From CAXMNX01 sp964194845 (GTDB lineage Bacteria; Pseudomonadota; Alphaproteobacteria; Rhodobacterales; Rhodobacteraceae): a stretch of DNA of 25,687 nt. Within the stretch, counting starts at the first letter, position 1. Each line of letters begins with the position of its first letter. The translations under genes were made by a program, and so were the position numbers. Below, piece by piece: positions 1 through 7,640 of the stretch. Under the pieces are notes generated by a model. It was given only the letters and a program-made list of their open reading frames with translations. It did not search any database and was not told the origin of the DNA. The stretch covers positions 1 through 25,687 of the forward strand of contig CAXMNX010000069.1 of the NCBI GenBank assembly GCA_964194845.1. The letters are read 5' to 3'.

Positions 1-433
1 GGAACTATCCTACGCAATGGAGTGCAAGATTGAACAGCCTGGGCATGAAGGCAAATGTTGGAGGCCGTAACTCTCACAGGAAGCCGCCACGCTTCATGAC
101 GTATGGTGTAAATTTTATGCCTTGATAACAACCGGAGGATATCGTTATGCCACCAAATAATGGCCTTCCAAAAATTGACGGAACCAATTTTTCTGAAACG
201 ATCGTTGGGTCAAACCTGGTGTCCTTAAGGACTGGCTAAGCGCGCGTGTCGTGGTGATTTTTGAAAGATCGCTTACGCCTGTCTGCGGCTGGCTTCTCTG
301 AATACTGCGAGGCATTTGCTCATTTGCAACTAGAATTTTGGGCAACGAGGCCATACTTCCTGACCATAGTTGCATGATCCCGCAACGCCCATACGCCGAC
401 TAAACACCGGACCAAATCGGACAGGCCAACGAT
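1..433. other. Intergenic region with no intact gene
   Basis: I see no complete gene here. The only item with coding character is the short RTX-like stub at 147-239, listed separately. Frames entering from the left edge close quickly: one at about 33, another at 70, a third at 125. None gives a recognisable C-terminus. Base composition is clearly lower in GC than the genes to the right. The cyclase gene begins at 434 without a strong Shine-Dalgarno sequence. Confidence 0.6.
147..239 (+). pseudogene. RTX-type calcium-binding protein stub (30 codons)
   Basis: A 30-codon reading frame starts with ATG at 147 behind a strong ribosome binding site (GGAGG, about 8 bases upstream). It contains the segment DGTNFSETIVGSN. 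This resembles the first repeat-like segment of many roseobacter RTX/haemolysin-type secreted proteins, which go on into GGxGxDxLx repeats. Here the frame hits TAA at 237-239 and no RTX nonapeptide is visible in any frame of 240-433. I read it as the 5-prime remnant of an RTX gene whose body has been lost. A real 30-residue small protein is the alternative, since the ribosome binding site is intact. The family assignment rests on one short motif, so confidence is low. Confidence 0.35.
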
Positions 434-2029
434 ATGCAGATGATGACGGTAGATGACGCCCGCGAGGGTTACCGGGTATCCATTTTCCCCAGCCAACACC
501 GTATTCGCGCCATCGTGAACGGCGAAACAATTGTCGACAGCAACCGCACGCTAATCATGCGCGAGACGCGATTGCCGTTGGTCTACTATTTTCATCCCGA
601 CGATGTCCGTAGCGATCTCATGGACCGTACAAAGCATCGCACCAATTGCCCCTTCAAGGGCAACGCATCCTACTGGTCGATCAACGCGGGCGGCAAGACG
701 GCGGTGAATGCCGCCTGGAGTTATGAAGACGCATTTGATGAAGCTTTGAGTGTCAAAGGTTACATCGCTTTCGATTGGCAGACGATGGATACGTGGCTTT
801 GCGATGACGACGTGCTCGACCAGCAACCACGTGACCCAAACCCGGCCGAGGACAATCCCTTTGTCAACTGGCTGGTGCGTGACGCGTGGAAAGCATCAAC
901 TGTCGCGGATCTGCTCGCCGATACCGCCAGACAGATGAACCTGGCCGGGCTGCCAGCGTGGCGGCTACGGCTTTTCATCCGGACGTTAAACCCTCAACTT
1001 TTCGGCATGTTTTACAGATGGCAACGCGATTTGGAGGGCATTGAGGAATTTCAAGCGACCCATGCCGGCGTTCAGTCTTCGGCGTATCTCGACAGCCCGT
1101 TTGCACCGATAATCAATGGCGAGGGCGGTGTGCGAAGAAAGCTGGAAGGGGATAATCCAGAGCTGGATTTCCCGGTGCTGGAAGACCTTGTTGCTGAGGG
1201 TGCCACCGACTATGTCGCAGTGCCGCTAAGGTTTTCGGATGGGCAGATCAATGTCCTCACTCTTATCTCCGACAAACCCGGCGGCTTCTCGACCAGCGAG
1301 TTGGGATTTCTCTATGAAATATTGCCAAATCTGGGCCGATTGGTCGAAACATATGCGCAACGCCTATCTTCGCTGACGCTGCTGAAGACCTATCTGGGCA
1401 AAGATGCCGGCGAGCGCGTGATGAACGGGCTTGTCAAACGGGGTGACGGCGAGAATGTCCACGCGGTAATCTGGTTCTCGGATTTGCGTGGTTCGACGAA
1501 AATGGCCGACAATATGCCGCGCGAGGAATATCTTGCCGCCCTCAATCAATACTTCGACTGCGTCGCCGGAGCGATCTTGGATAATGGCGGCGAAGTGCTG
1601 AAGTTTATCGGCGATGCGGTGCTTGCGATCTTCCCGATCGATGATCCCGACGAACTGCTCCCGGCTGCCTGCGCGAACGCGCTATCTGCGGTTCGCGAGG
1701 CCCATGATCGGTTAGAAGCTGTCAACAGCGAACGCACGGGACTTGGTGAACCGCCCCTAGAGTTCGGGACCGGGCTGCACCGCGGCAATATCACTTATGG
1801 CAATATAGGCACCGAGCAGCGTCTGGACTTTACCGTCATTGGCCCCGCCGTAAACGAGGCCGCGCGTATCGAAGACCTGTGCAAAACACTGGGCGTTTCA
1901 TTGATCGCATCTTCTGCTTTCGCCAACGGCGTAACTGATGCGCTCAAGTCGCTTGGCATTCACGAATTGCGCGGCGTGAAAACCAAGCAGGAAATTTTCA
2001 CTTTGGGGCCGCGCAGCGAAAGCGGGTAG
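434..2029 (+). CDS. DUF427-GAF-like-class III adenylate cyclase fusion
   Basis: Predicted to make cyclic AMP from ATP; 531 residues. Residues about 14-118 match the DUF427 fold family (CPFKG at 72-76, AAWSYEDAFDEA at 93-104, KGYIAFDW at 108-115). Residues about 140-310 match the N-terminal and GAF-like region common to alphaproteobacterial soluble cyclases (GATDYVAVPLRFSDG at 256-270). Residues about 340-525 are the cyclase homology domain. All expected catalytic residues are visible: metal-binding Asp350 (FSDLRGST) and Asp394 (KFIGDAV), adenine-selecting Lys390 and Asp465, and transition-state Asn474 and Arg478. There is no membrane segment, so it should be cytosolic. The unusual part is the DUF427 domain, whose function is not well established; it may be a sensory input. 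The start at 434 has a weak ribosome binding site, and the Met at residue 3 or 4 would be equally possible. Confidence 0.9.
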   Translation: MQMMTVDDAREGYRVSIFPSQHRIRAIVNGETIVDSNRTLIMRETRLPLVYYFHPDDVRSDLMDRTKHRTNCPFKGNASYWSINAGGKTAVNAAWSYEDAFDEALSVKGYIAFDWQTMDTWLCDDDVLDQQPRDPNPAEDNPFVNWLVRDAWKASTVADLLADTARQMNLAGLPAWRLRLFIRTLNPQLFGMFYRWQRDLEGIEEFQATHAGVQSSAYLDSPFAPIINGEGGVRRKLEGDNPELDFPVLEDLVAEGATDYVAVPLRFSDGQINVLTLISDKPGGFSTSELGFLYEILPNLGRLVETYAQRLSSLTLLKTYLGKDAGERVMNGLVKRGDGENVHAVIWFSDLRGSTKMADNMPREEYLAALNQYFDCVAGAILDNGGEVLKFIGDAVLAIFPIDDPDELLPAACANALSAVREAHDRLEAVNSERTGLGEPPLEFGTGLHRGNITYGNIGTEQRLDFTVIGPAVNEAARIEDLCKTLGVSLIASSAFANGVTDALKSLGIHELRGVKTKQEIFTLGPRSESG

Positions 2030-2060
2030 TTGCTCTAGCTTAATCAGTACCGCCGACGTG

Positions 2061-2624
2061 TCAGGCGTTCCGCCGCCGCACTTCTTCCATGAAACGGTGC
2101 CTGATCACCGGTGCGTCCAGCTCGATCACCGGCACCGGAATATTGCCGCTTTCGCATTTCGCGACGATGATCGTCATCTTGTCGCCCGCCAGCGCCGCGC
2201 GAACGGCGTCGGCAGTATCCTCGGCCTGACACTCCACGACATTCTCGCACCCGCAGGCTTCAGCCACTCGCGTCAGCGAAGTTTTCTTACCCGCATAGGT
2301 CGGTTGATCCCCGGTCGAGCCATAAGACCCGTTGTCTATAATCAGCAGCACGAAATTGTCGGCGAGGTTATTGGCAATCGTCGGCAGGGTTCCAAGGTTC
2401 GTCAGAACCGACCCGTCGCCGTCTATCGCGATGACATTCGCCTTTTGCGCCAACGCCAGACCCAGCCCGATCGACGATGCCAGCCCCATCGTGCCCAGCA
2501 TATAAAAGTTTGACGCCTGGTCATCCATCATGTGCAATTCCTGGCTTGGCAGGCCGATATTGCAGATCACCAATTCGTCCGAGATGACAGGAATAAGCGA
2601 TTTGATAATTTCGCTGCGGATCAT
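2061..2624 (-). CDS. comE: Sulfopyruvate decarboxylase, beta subunit (ComE type)
   Basis: This is the thiamine-diphosphate-binding half of a two-subunit 2-oxo acid decarboxylase that converts 3-sulfopyruvate to sulfoacetaldehyde and CO2; 187 residues. Visible features are CNIGLPSQEL (21-30), the FYMLGTMGLASSIGLGLAL stretch (40-58), the GDG of the TPP motif (69-71) and the DNGSYGSTGDQP block (98-108) typical of ComE. I chose the ATG at 2624 because GGAGG lies 8 bases upstream and it falls 2 bases after the comD stop codon; the frame stays open further upstream but only as an overlap inside comD. Phosphonopyruvate decarboxylase is a related alternative, but that enzyme is normally one longer chain. 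No downstream sulfonate genes such as xsc are in the window. Confidence 0.85.
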   Translation of the reverse strand: MIRSEIIKSLIPVISDELVICNIGLPSQELHMMDDQASNFYMLGTMGLASSIGLGLALAQKANVIAIDGDGSVLTNLGTLPTIANNLADNFVLLIIDNGSYGSTGDQPTYAGKKTSLTRVAEACGCENVVECQAEDTADAVRAALAGDKMTIIVAKCESGNIPVPVIELDAPVIRHRFMEEVRRRNA

Positions 2625-2626
2625 GG

Positions 2627-3124
2627 TCAGTATCCTCCCCAGAAATTCGAGTCCGTCAGGATCGCTGTTGGTTTTCGGCTCATGAACGTGTGGTTGAGGA
2701 TCGTATCCAGCTCGTCCACATCCCCCGGTTGATGGAAATGGTAGGTCTGGATCGACAGCTGATCCAGGATCGCTTTGGTGTGGACGGCCATTTCGACCTG
2801 ACACGCCACGCGCTCGCCCAATTCGCCGCGAAAGGAGATTAGCATCGGCAATGGCATCTGGTAGAACTGGATCAGCGTCGCCAGCGTGTTGAACGTGACA
2901 CCAAGTGCTGTGTTCTGCATAATGATGCAAGGCCGCTTGCCGCCCATCCACGCACCCGCGCACAGCCCCATGCCCTCGTCTTCCTTGTTCGACGGCACGT
3001 GCATAATGTCCGGATGCTTTTCGACGCCGTCGATAACTCCGGCCAGCTGCTTGCAGGGAACGGTCGTCACGAACTCGATATTTTTGCGATGAAGGCTCTC
3101 GACGATCTGGTCGCTGATAGACAA
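2627..3124 (-). CDS. comD: Sulfopyruvate decarboxylase, alpha subunit (ComD type), TTG start
   Basis: This is the partner subunit to ComE, carrying the pyrimidine-binding side of the TPP site; 165 residues from the start chosen. The NKEDEGMGLCAG block (46-57) contains the likely cofactor-activating Glu48. It is followed by KRPCIIMQNTALG (63-75) and PMLISFRGELGE (93-104), which match ComD-type proteins. I prefer the TTG at 3124 because AAGGAG sits 7 bases upstream and the protein then starts directly with the conserved N-terminus (SISDQIVESL). The in-frame ATGs at 3157 and 3181 would add 11 or 19 residues of atypical sequence and have no good ribosome binding site. comD and comE form a coupled pair with a 2-base gap, divergent from rfbC. 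Confidence 0.83.
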   Translation of the reverse strand: MSISDQIVESLHRKNIEFVTTVPCKQLAGVIDGVEKHPDIMHVPSNKEDEGMGLCAGAWMGGKRPCIIMQNTALGVTFNTLATLIQFYQMPLPMLISFRGELGERVACQVEMAVHTKAILDQLSIQTYHFHQPGDVDELDTILNHTFMSRKPTAILTDSNFWGGY

Positions 3125-3157
3125 TTTAGCGCTCCTTTTGTTGTGCTCCGAATACAT

Positions 3158-3167
3158 TGTGCGCACA
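3158..3167. promoter_or_regulatory. Perfect palindrome in comD/rfbC divergent region
   Basis: TGTGCGCACA is a perfect 10-base palindrome in the 179-bp gap between comD (minus) and rfbC (plus). It lies about 35 bases upstream of the comD start and could bind a dimeric regulator. No adjacent regulator gene identifies which one, so this is a candidate only. Confidence 0.3.
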
Positions 3168-3213
3168 CGATTGCAAGGCACGCGGTTTTACTGTTCCAAA
3201 ACCAACACGCACC

Positions 3214-3228
3214 TGCACGTTCCGTGCA
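3214..3228. promoter_or_regulatory. Inverted repeat in comD/rfbC divergent region
   Basis: TGCACG-TTC-CGTGCA is a perfect inverted repeat with 6-base arms and a 3-base spacer, near the middle of the comD/rfbC gap. It has the form of a GntR- or LacI-type operator half-site pair. It could control comDE, the rfb operon or both. Function is inferred from symmetry and position only. Confidence 0.35.
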
Positions 3229-3303
3229 AATTCGCTGCACCGTTAGGTGACGGTTAAGCCTCATCCTGTTAACTGCTGATCAACCATATTTGGGCGTGAA
3301 ATT

Positions 3304-3861
3304 ATGATTGTTCGTGAAACCGCGTTGCCTGGTGTCGTGGTATTGGAGCCAAAACGGTTCGGCGATGCCCGAGGTTTCTTTTGTGAAACCTGGAGCGCCG
3401 AGACCATGGCAAATGCAGGGTTTGATGTTGCGTTTGTGCAAGACAACCATTCGTTGTCAGCCGACGCCGGCACGCTTCGCGGGCTGCATTTTCAGGCCCC
3501 ACCCGATGCGCAGTCCAAACTTGTCCGTTGCGGTCGCGGGCGGCTATTCGACGTGGCAGTCGATATCCGCAAAGGTTCACCCACATACGGGCACTGGGTC
3601 GGCGAAGAACTCAGTTTCGACAACGGTCGCCAGCTTTTGGTCCCGCAGGGTTTTCTGCACGGCTTTGTCACCCGCGAGCCGATGACCGAGATTGTCTATA
3701 AATGCAGCGATTTTTATGCCCCCGATGCCGAAGGCGCGGTGCATTGGCAAAGCTGCGGCATTAATTGGGGCTTGAACGCCCCGCCGATTGTGTCCGAAAA
3801 GGACGCCGAGGCGCCGGCGTTTGATGAGTTTGAAAGCCCGTTTTTCTGGGAGGTCACGTGA
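3304..3861 (+). CDS. rfbC: dTDP-4-dehydrorhamnose 3,5-epimerase (RmlC)
   Basis: Epimerises C3 and C5 of dTDP-4-keto-6-deoxyglucose, the third step of dTDP-L-rhamnose synthesis; cytosolic cupin-fold enzyme of 185 residues, the usual length. The catalytic residues are visible: His62 in LRGLHFQ, Tyr132 and Tyr138 in VYKCSDFY, and the His-pairing Asp167 in SEKDAEAP. It is the first gene of a five-gene block and its TGA overlaps the GTG start of rfbB by 4 bases (GTGA). The ATG at 3304 has only a weak upstream ribosome binding site, but the protein starts at the normal family position. Transcription probably begins in the divergent gap shared with comD. Confidence 0.96.
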   Translation: MIVRETALPGVVVLEPKRFGDARGFFCETWSAETMANAGFDVAFVQDNHSLSADAGTLRGLHFQAPPDAQSKLVRCGRGRLFDVAVDIRKGSPTYGHWVGEELSFDNGRQLLVPQGFLHGFVTREPMTEIVYKCSDFYAPDAEGAVHWQSCGINWGLNAPPIVSEKDAEAPAFDEFESPFFWEVT

Positions 3862-4898
3862 AAATACTTGTGACAGGCGGTGCCGGGTTCATTGGATCGG
3901 CGGTTGTGCGCCAGGCGGTGCGCGAGGGCCACGAGGTTATCAATGTTGATTGCCTGACTTACGCTGCGAACCTTGCCAATGTCGCGTCGGTCAACAACGC
4001 GCCGGGGTATGTATTCGAACAGGTCAGCATCACGGATCGTCCCGCGATTGAGTCAATCTTTGTGCGCCATCGCCCGGACGCGGTGATGCACCTTGCAGCT
4101 GAAAGCCACGTTGACCGCTCGATCGACGGACCCGCTGCATTTATCGAAACCAATATTACCGGCACCTACACCCTTCTCGAGGCAGCAAAGACCAATTGGA
4201 TGGATCGGGGTCGGCCTGAGGATTTCCGGTTTCACCACGTCTCGACCGATGAGGTCTTTGGCTCGCTCGGCCGCTCCGGTGCTTTCACTGAAGCCACACC
4301 CTATGAACCGCGCAGCCCCTATTCGGCCAGCAAGGCGGCCTCGGATCACCTGGTGCGCGCCTGGTTTGAGACCTACGGATTGCCCGTCGTATTATCGAAT
4401 TGTTCCAACAATTACGGGCCTTTCCACTTCCCGGAAAAGCTGATCCCGGTGGCGATCCTGAATGCGATCCACGGGCGCAGCATCCCGGTCTATGGTGATG
4501 GCGAAAATGTGCGCGACTGGCTTTATGTCGAAGATCATGCGGATGCCTTGCTGACGGTTCTGACCAAAGGCGCGCCCGGGCGCAGCTACAATATCGGCGG
4601 CGAAGCCGAGGCGCGGAATATCGATCTTGTGCAAAGGATTTGCGAGATTCTGGACAAGCAACGACCGGCAAGCGCGCCGCATGACCGGCTGATCACATTT
4701 GTTGAGGATCGCCCCGGCCACGACCGGCGCTATGCCATCGATCCCACGCGCATTCGCGACGAACTTGGCTGGCAGCCATCAGTGACGCTCGACGAGGGGC
4801 TAAACCGCACAATCGACTGGTATCTTGCCAACGAAGACTGGTGGCGCCCGCTTTTGGGCCTGCAAGGCGTCGGCGAGCGGCTGGGGACCAAGGCGTGA
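3858..4898 (+). CDS. rfbB: dTDP-glucose 4,6-dehydratase (RmlB)
   Basis: Converts dTDP-glucose to dTDP-4-keto-6-deoxyglucose, step two of the rhamnose pathway; 346 residues, an extended short-chain dehydrogenase. The NAD-binding GGAGFIG is at 7-13. The catalytic triad is visible as Thr130 in the STDEVFGS block, which also carries the dehydratase Asp131 and Glu132, and Tyr155 and Lys159 in YSASK. NCSNNYGPFHFPEKLIP is the family substrate loop. It begins with GTG inside the end of rfbC and ends in a second GTGA overlap with rfbD, so translation of the three genes is probably coupled. Confidence 0.97.
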   Translation: MKILVTGGAGFIGSAVVRQAVREGHEVINVDCLTYAANLANVASVNNAPGYVFEQVSITDRPAIESIFVRHRPDAVMHLAAESHVDRSIDGPAAFIETNITGTYTLLEAAKTNWMDRGRPEDFRFHHVSTDEVFGSLGRSGAFTEATPYEPRSPYSASKAASDHLVRAWFETYGLPVVLSNCSNNYGPFHFPEKLIPVAILNAIHGRSIPVYGDGENVRDWLYVEDHADALLTVLTKGAPGRSYNIGGEAEARNIDLVQRICEILDKQRPASAPHDRLITFVEDRPGHDRRYAIDPTRIRDELGWQPSVTLDEGLNRTIDWYLANEDWWRPLLGLQGVGERLGTKA

Positions 4899-5740
4899 TC
4901 CTTGTCTTCGGGAAAACCGGACAGGTTGCGCGCGAACTTCAAAGGCGGTCGCCCGATGCGATCTTTCTCGGGCGCGAACAGGCGGACCTGACCGAGCCGG
5001 CCAAATGCGCCATGCACATTCTCGAGATTAAGCCCAAGGTCGTGATCAATGCGGCGGCCTATACGGCTGTGGACCAGGCCGAGAGGGAAGAGGTTCTGGC
5101 GACAGCGGTTAATGGCGATGCGCCTGCGGCGATGGCGAAGGCAGCAGCGACATTGGGGATCCCTTTCCTGCATGTCTCAACTGACTATGTCTTTGACGGA
5201 AGCGGCGATACGGCCTTTGCGCCCGACGACCTGACCAACCCGCACTCGGCCTATGGGCGAAGCAAATTGGCGGGTGAACTGGGTGTCCGGGCAGCTGGTG
5301 GAGCACAAGCTATCTTACGAACATCCTGGGTTTTCAGCGCGCATGGATCAAATTTCGTCAAATCCATGCTGCGGCTGGGAGCGACACGCGAACAATTGAG
5401 CATCGTCGCCAATCAGATCGGCGGGCCGACACCGGCGGCGGCCATAGCTGATGGGCTATTTGTCATCGCCCGCGCAATGATCGGCGGGCATTCCGGCGGA
5501 ACCTATCACTTCGCAGGCGCGCCGGACGTAAGCTGGGCCGGGTTTGCACGCGAAATCTTTCGCCAGGCCAAACTTGGCACGCAGGTCGTCGACATTCCAA
5601 CAACAGACTACCCGACACCGGCCCGGCGTCCCTTGAATTCACGCCTTGACTGCGAAAGCCTTTCCCGTGAATTCGCCGTTGCGCGCCCCGACTGGCGCGC
5701 GGGCTTATCGGACGTTCTGAAGGAGCTTTCGTCGCCATGA
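4895..5740 (+). CDS. rfbD: dTDP-4-dehydrorhamnose reductase (RmlD)
   Basis: Reduces dTDP-4-keto-L-rhamnose to dTDP-L-rhamnose, the last pathway step; 281 residues. The cofactor loop is FGKTGQVA (5-12), STDYVFDG lies at 95-102 and the catalytic Tyr120/Lys124 pair is in YGRSK. I placed the start at the GTG at 4895 because the protein then begins with the conserved first beta strand (VILVFGKTGQ) and overlaps rfbB as GTGA. A start at 4841, 18 codons upstream, would add Arg- and Ala-rich sequence lying wholly inside rfbB. The stop overlaps the ATG of rfbA. Confidence 0.95.
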   Translation: MILVFGKTGQVARELQRRSPDAIFLGREQADLTEPAKCAMHILEIKPKVVINAAAYTAVDQAEREEVLATAVNGDAPAAMAKAAATLGIPFLHVSTDYVFDGSGDTAFAPDDLTNPHSAYGRSKLAGELGVRAAGGAQAILRTSWVFSAHGSNFVKSMLRLGATREQLSIVANQIGGPTPAAAIADGLFVIARAMIGGHSGGTYHFAGAPDVSWAGFAREIFRQAKLGTQVVDIPTTDYPTPARRPLNSRLDCESLSREFAVARPDWRAGLSDVLKELSSP

Positions 5741-6615
5741 CCAACCGCAAGGGCATAATATTGGCAGGCGGCTCTGGCACGCGGCTTTATCCGATCACCA
5801 TGGGTGTCTCGAAACAGCTATTGCCGATCTACGACAAACCAATGATCTACTACCCGCTCAGTGTGCTGATGCTGGCGGGGATCCGCGACATCGCGGTCAT
5901 CACCACACCCGAAGATAAGTCGCAATTTCAACGCCTTATGGGTGATGGATCGCGGTGGGGGCTGAACCTCAGCTGGATCGAGCAGCCCTCGCCCGACGGT
6001 CTGGCACAAGCCTATTTGCTGGCCGAAACATTTCTTGACGGCGCACCATCAGCGATGGTTCTGGGCGACAACATTTTCTTCGGCCACGCGCTGCCTAAAA
6101 TCCTCGACCGTGCCGATGGCCGCGACATCGGTGGCACGGTCTTCGGGTATCGCGTCGCTGATCCCGAACGCTATGGTGTCCTCGATTATGACGGCGATCT
6201 GGTGCGCGGGATCATCGAAAAGCCTGAAAATCCACCGTCGAATTACGCGGTGACCGGGCTATATTTCCTCGATGGCACCGCGCCGGAACGCGCCGCGAAG
6301 GTCACACCATCGGCGCGCGGCGAGTTGGAAATAACCTCGCTGCTCGAGATGTATCTTGACGATGGCACGTTGACGGTCGAACGCATGGGGCGCGGTTTCG
6401 CCTGGCTCGACACCGGCACCCACACATCGCTTCTGGATGCGGGCAACTTCGTGCGCACGCTGGAGCAACGCCAGGGCCTGCAAACCGGATCGCCCGAAGA
6501 GATTGCGTTCGAGCAAGGCTGGATCAGCGCCGACGATCTGCTGAGTGCTGCCGAACCGCTGGGCAAAAATGCCTATGGCCAATATCTGAAATTGATCGCC
6601 CGGGGCGGAAATTGA
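5737..6615 (+). CDS. rfbA: Glucose-1-phosphate thymidylyltransferase (RmlA)
   Basis: Activates glucose-1-phosphate with dTTP to give dTDP-glucose, the first step of dTDP-rhamnose synthesis; 292 residues, the typical length. The nucleotidyltransferase signature GGSGTRLYP is at 11-19, with Lys26 in the following SKQLLPIYDKPMIYYPL block. VLGDNIFFGH carries the metal-binding Asp, and EKPENPPSNYAVTGLYF is diagnostic of RmlA. The ATG at 5737 overlaps the rfbD stop (ATGA), and its own TGA overlaps the TTG start of the epimerase gene. The gene order C-B-D-A completes a full dTDP-rhamnose pathway. Confidence 0.97.
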   Translation: MTNRKGIILAGGSGTRLYPITMGVSKQLLPIYDKPMIYYPLSVLMLAGIRDIAVITTPEDKSQFQRLMGDGSRWGLNLSWIEQPSPDGLAQAYLLAETFLDGAPSAMVLGDNIFFGHALPKILDRADGRDIGGTVFGYRVADPERYGVLDYDGDLVRGIIEKPENPPSNYAVTGLYFLDGTAPERAAKVTPSARGELEITSLLEMYLDDGTLTVERMGRGFAWLDTGTHTSLLDAGNFVRTLEQRQGLQTGSPEEIAFEQGWISADDLLSAAEPLGKNAYGQYLKLIARGGN

Positions 6616-7616
6616 AAACCGCACTGGTCACCGGGTCTGCTGGCTTCATCGGTTTTCATGTCGCCAAACGCTGGCTTGACGAAGGCTGGCGCGTTGTCGG
6701 AATTGACGCTTTCACCGAATACTATGACCCGGCGCTGAAACGCGCGCGGAACGACATCTTGTCCGGCTTTGAGAATTTCACCAGCGTCGAAGCCCGCGTT
6801 GAAACGCCCGGTGTTCTGGCCGATCTTTTCGCCGGCCACAAACCGACACAGGTATTGCACCTCGCCGCACAGGCCGGTGTCCGCTATTCGATCGAAGAAC
6901 CGCGCACCTATGTCGCGGCGAACCTGCAAGGAACGTTTGAATTGCTGGAAGCCGCGCGCGCAGTTCCCGGCGCGCATCTGCTGCTGGCATCGACCTCGTC
7001 AATCTACGGGGCCAACGCCGATATGCCCTATGCCGAGAACCACAAGGCCGACAATCAGATGTCGTTTTATGCCGCGACGAAGAAGGCCACCGAGGCGATG
7101 GCGCATTCCTATGCGCATCTATACGACCTGCCGACGACGATGTTCCGGTTCTTCACCGTCTACGGTCCCTGGGGCCGCCCCGACATGGCCGCCTTCAAGT
7201 TCGTCAAAGCCATCCTTAACGATCGCCCGATCGACATCTACAACCACGGCGAGATGCGGCGGGATTTTACTTACGTTGACGATCTCGTCGAAGCCGTCTG
7301 GCGACTAGCATCGTGCGAGCCGAAGCGCGGAAACCCTGTCGCCGAAATTGACAGCCTCAGCCCCGTCGCGCCTTTCCGCGTCGTCAATATCGGCGGATCG
7401 TCGCCCGAGCCGCTGATGAATTTCATCGCTGAGATCGAGCACACACTGGGCAAACCCGCCAAACGCAATTTCATGGACATGCAGGCAGGCGACGTGCCGG
7501 CCACCTGGTCGGACCCAAAACTTCTGAAGGCGCTGACCGGCTATGTGCCTTCGACGCCAATATCGGACGGAATTCCCCAATTTGTGTCTTGGTATCGCCA
7601 ATATTTCGCGGTTTAA
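6612..7616 (+). CDS. UDP-glucuronate 4-epimerase-like NAD-dependent epimerase, TTG start
   Basis: Predicted to interconvert UDP-glucuronate and UDP-galacturonate; 334 residues, an extended short-chain dehydrogenase. Visible features are GSAGFIG (8-14), the STSSIYG block with the catalytic Ser/Thr (127-133), Tyr153/Lys157 in FYAATKK, and FRFFTVYGPWGRPDMA (178-193), which is characteristic of the UDP-glucuronate 4-epimerase branch. The start is TTG at 6612, overlapping the rfbA stop as TTGA; the NAD-binding strand begins at once, which supports it. Its substrate would be supplied by the ugd gene directly downstream. A plain UDP-glucose 4-epimerase is a less likely alternative. Confidence 0.9.
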   Translation: MKTALVTGSAGFIGFHVAKRWLDEGWRVVGIDAFTEYYDPALKRARNDILSGFENFTSVEARVETPGVLADLFAGHKPTQVLHLAAQAGVRYSIEEPRTYVAANLQGTFELLEAARAVPGAHLLLASTSSIYGANADMPYAENHKADNQMSFYAATKKATEAMAHSYAHLYDLPTTMFRFFTVYGPWGRPDMAAFKFVKAILNDRPIDIYNHGEMRRDFTYVDDLVEAVWRLASCEPKRGNPVAEIDSLSPVAPFRVVNIGGSSPEPLMNFIAEIEHTLGKPAKRNFMDMQAGDVPATWSDPKLLKALTGYVPSTPISDGIPQFVSWYRQYFAV

Positions 7617-7640
7617 GCCCCGGGAAAAGGAAGACTTTTT

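Noticed and set aside
2061..3124. Phosphonopyruvate decarboxylase, giving a phosphonate-decorated polysaccharide
   Set aside because: That enzyme is usually one long chain and is accompanied by PEP mutase; here two subunits with ComD- and ComE-like blocks are seen and no pepM is present.
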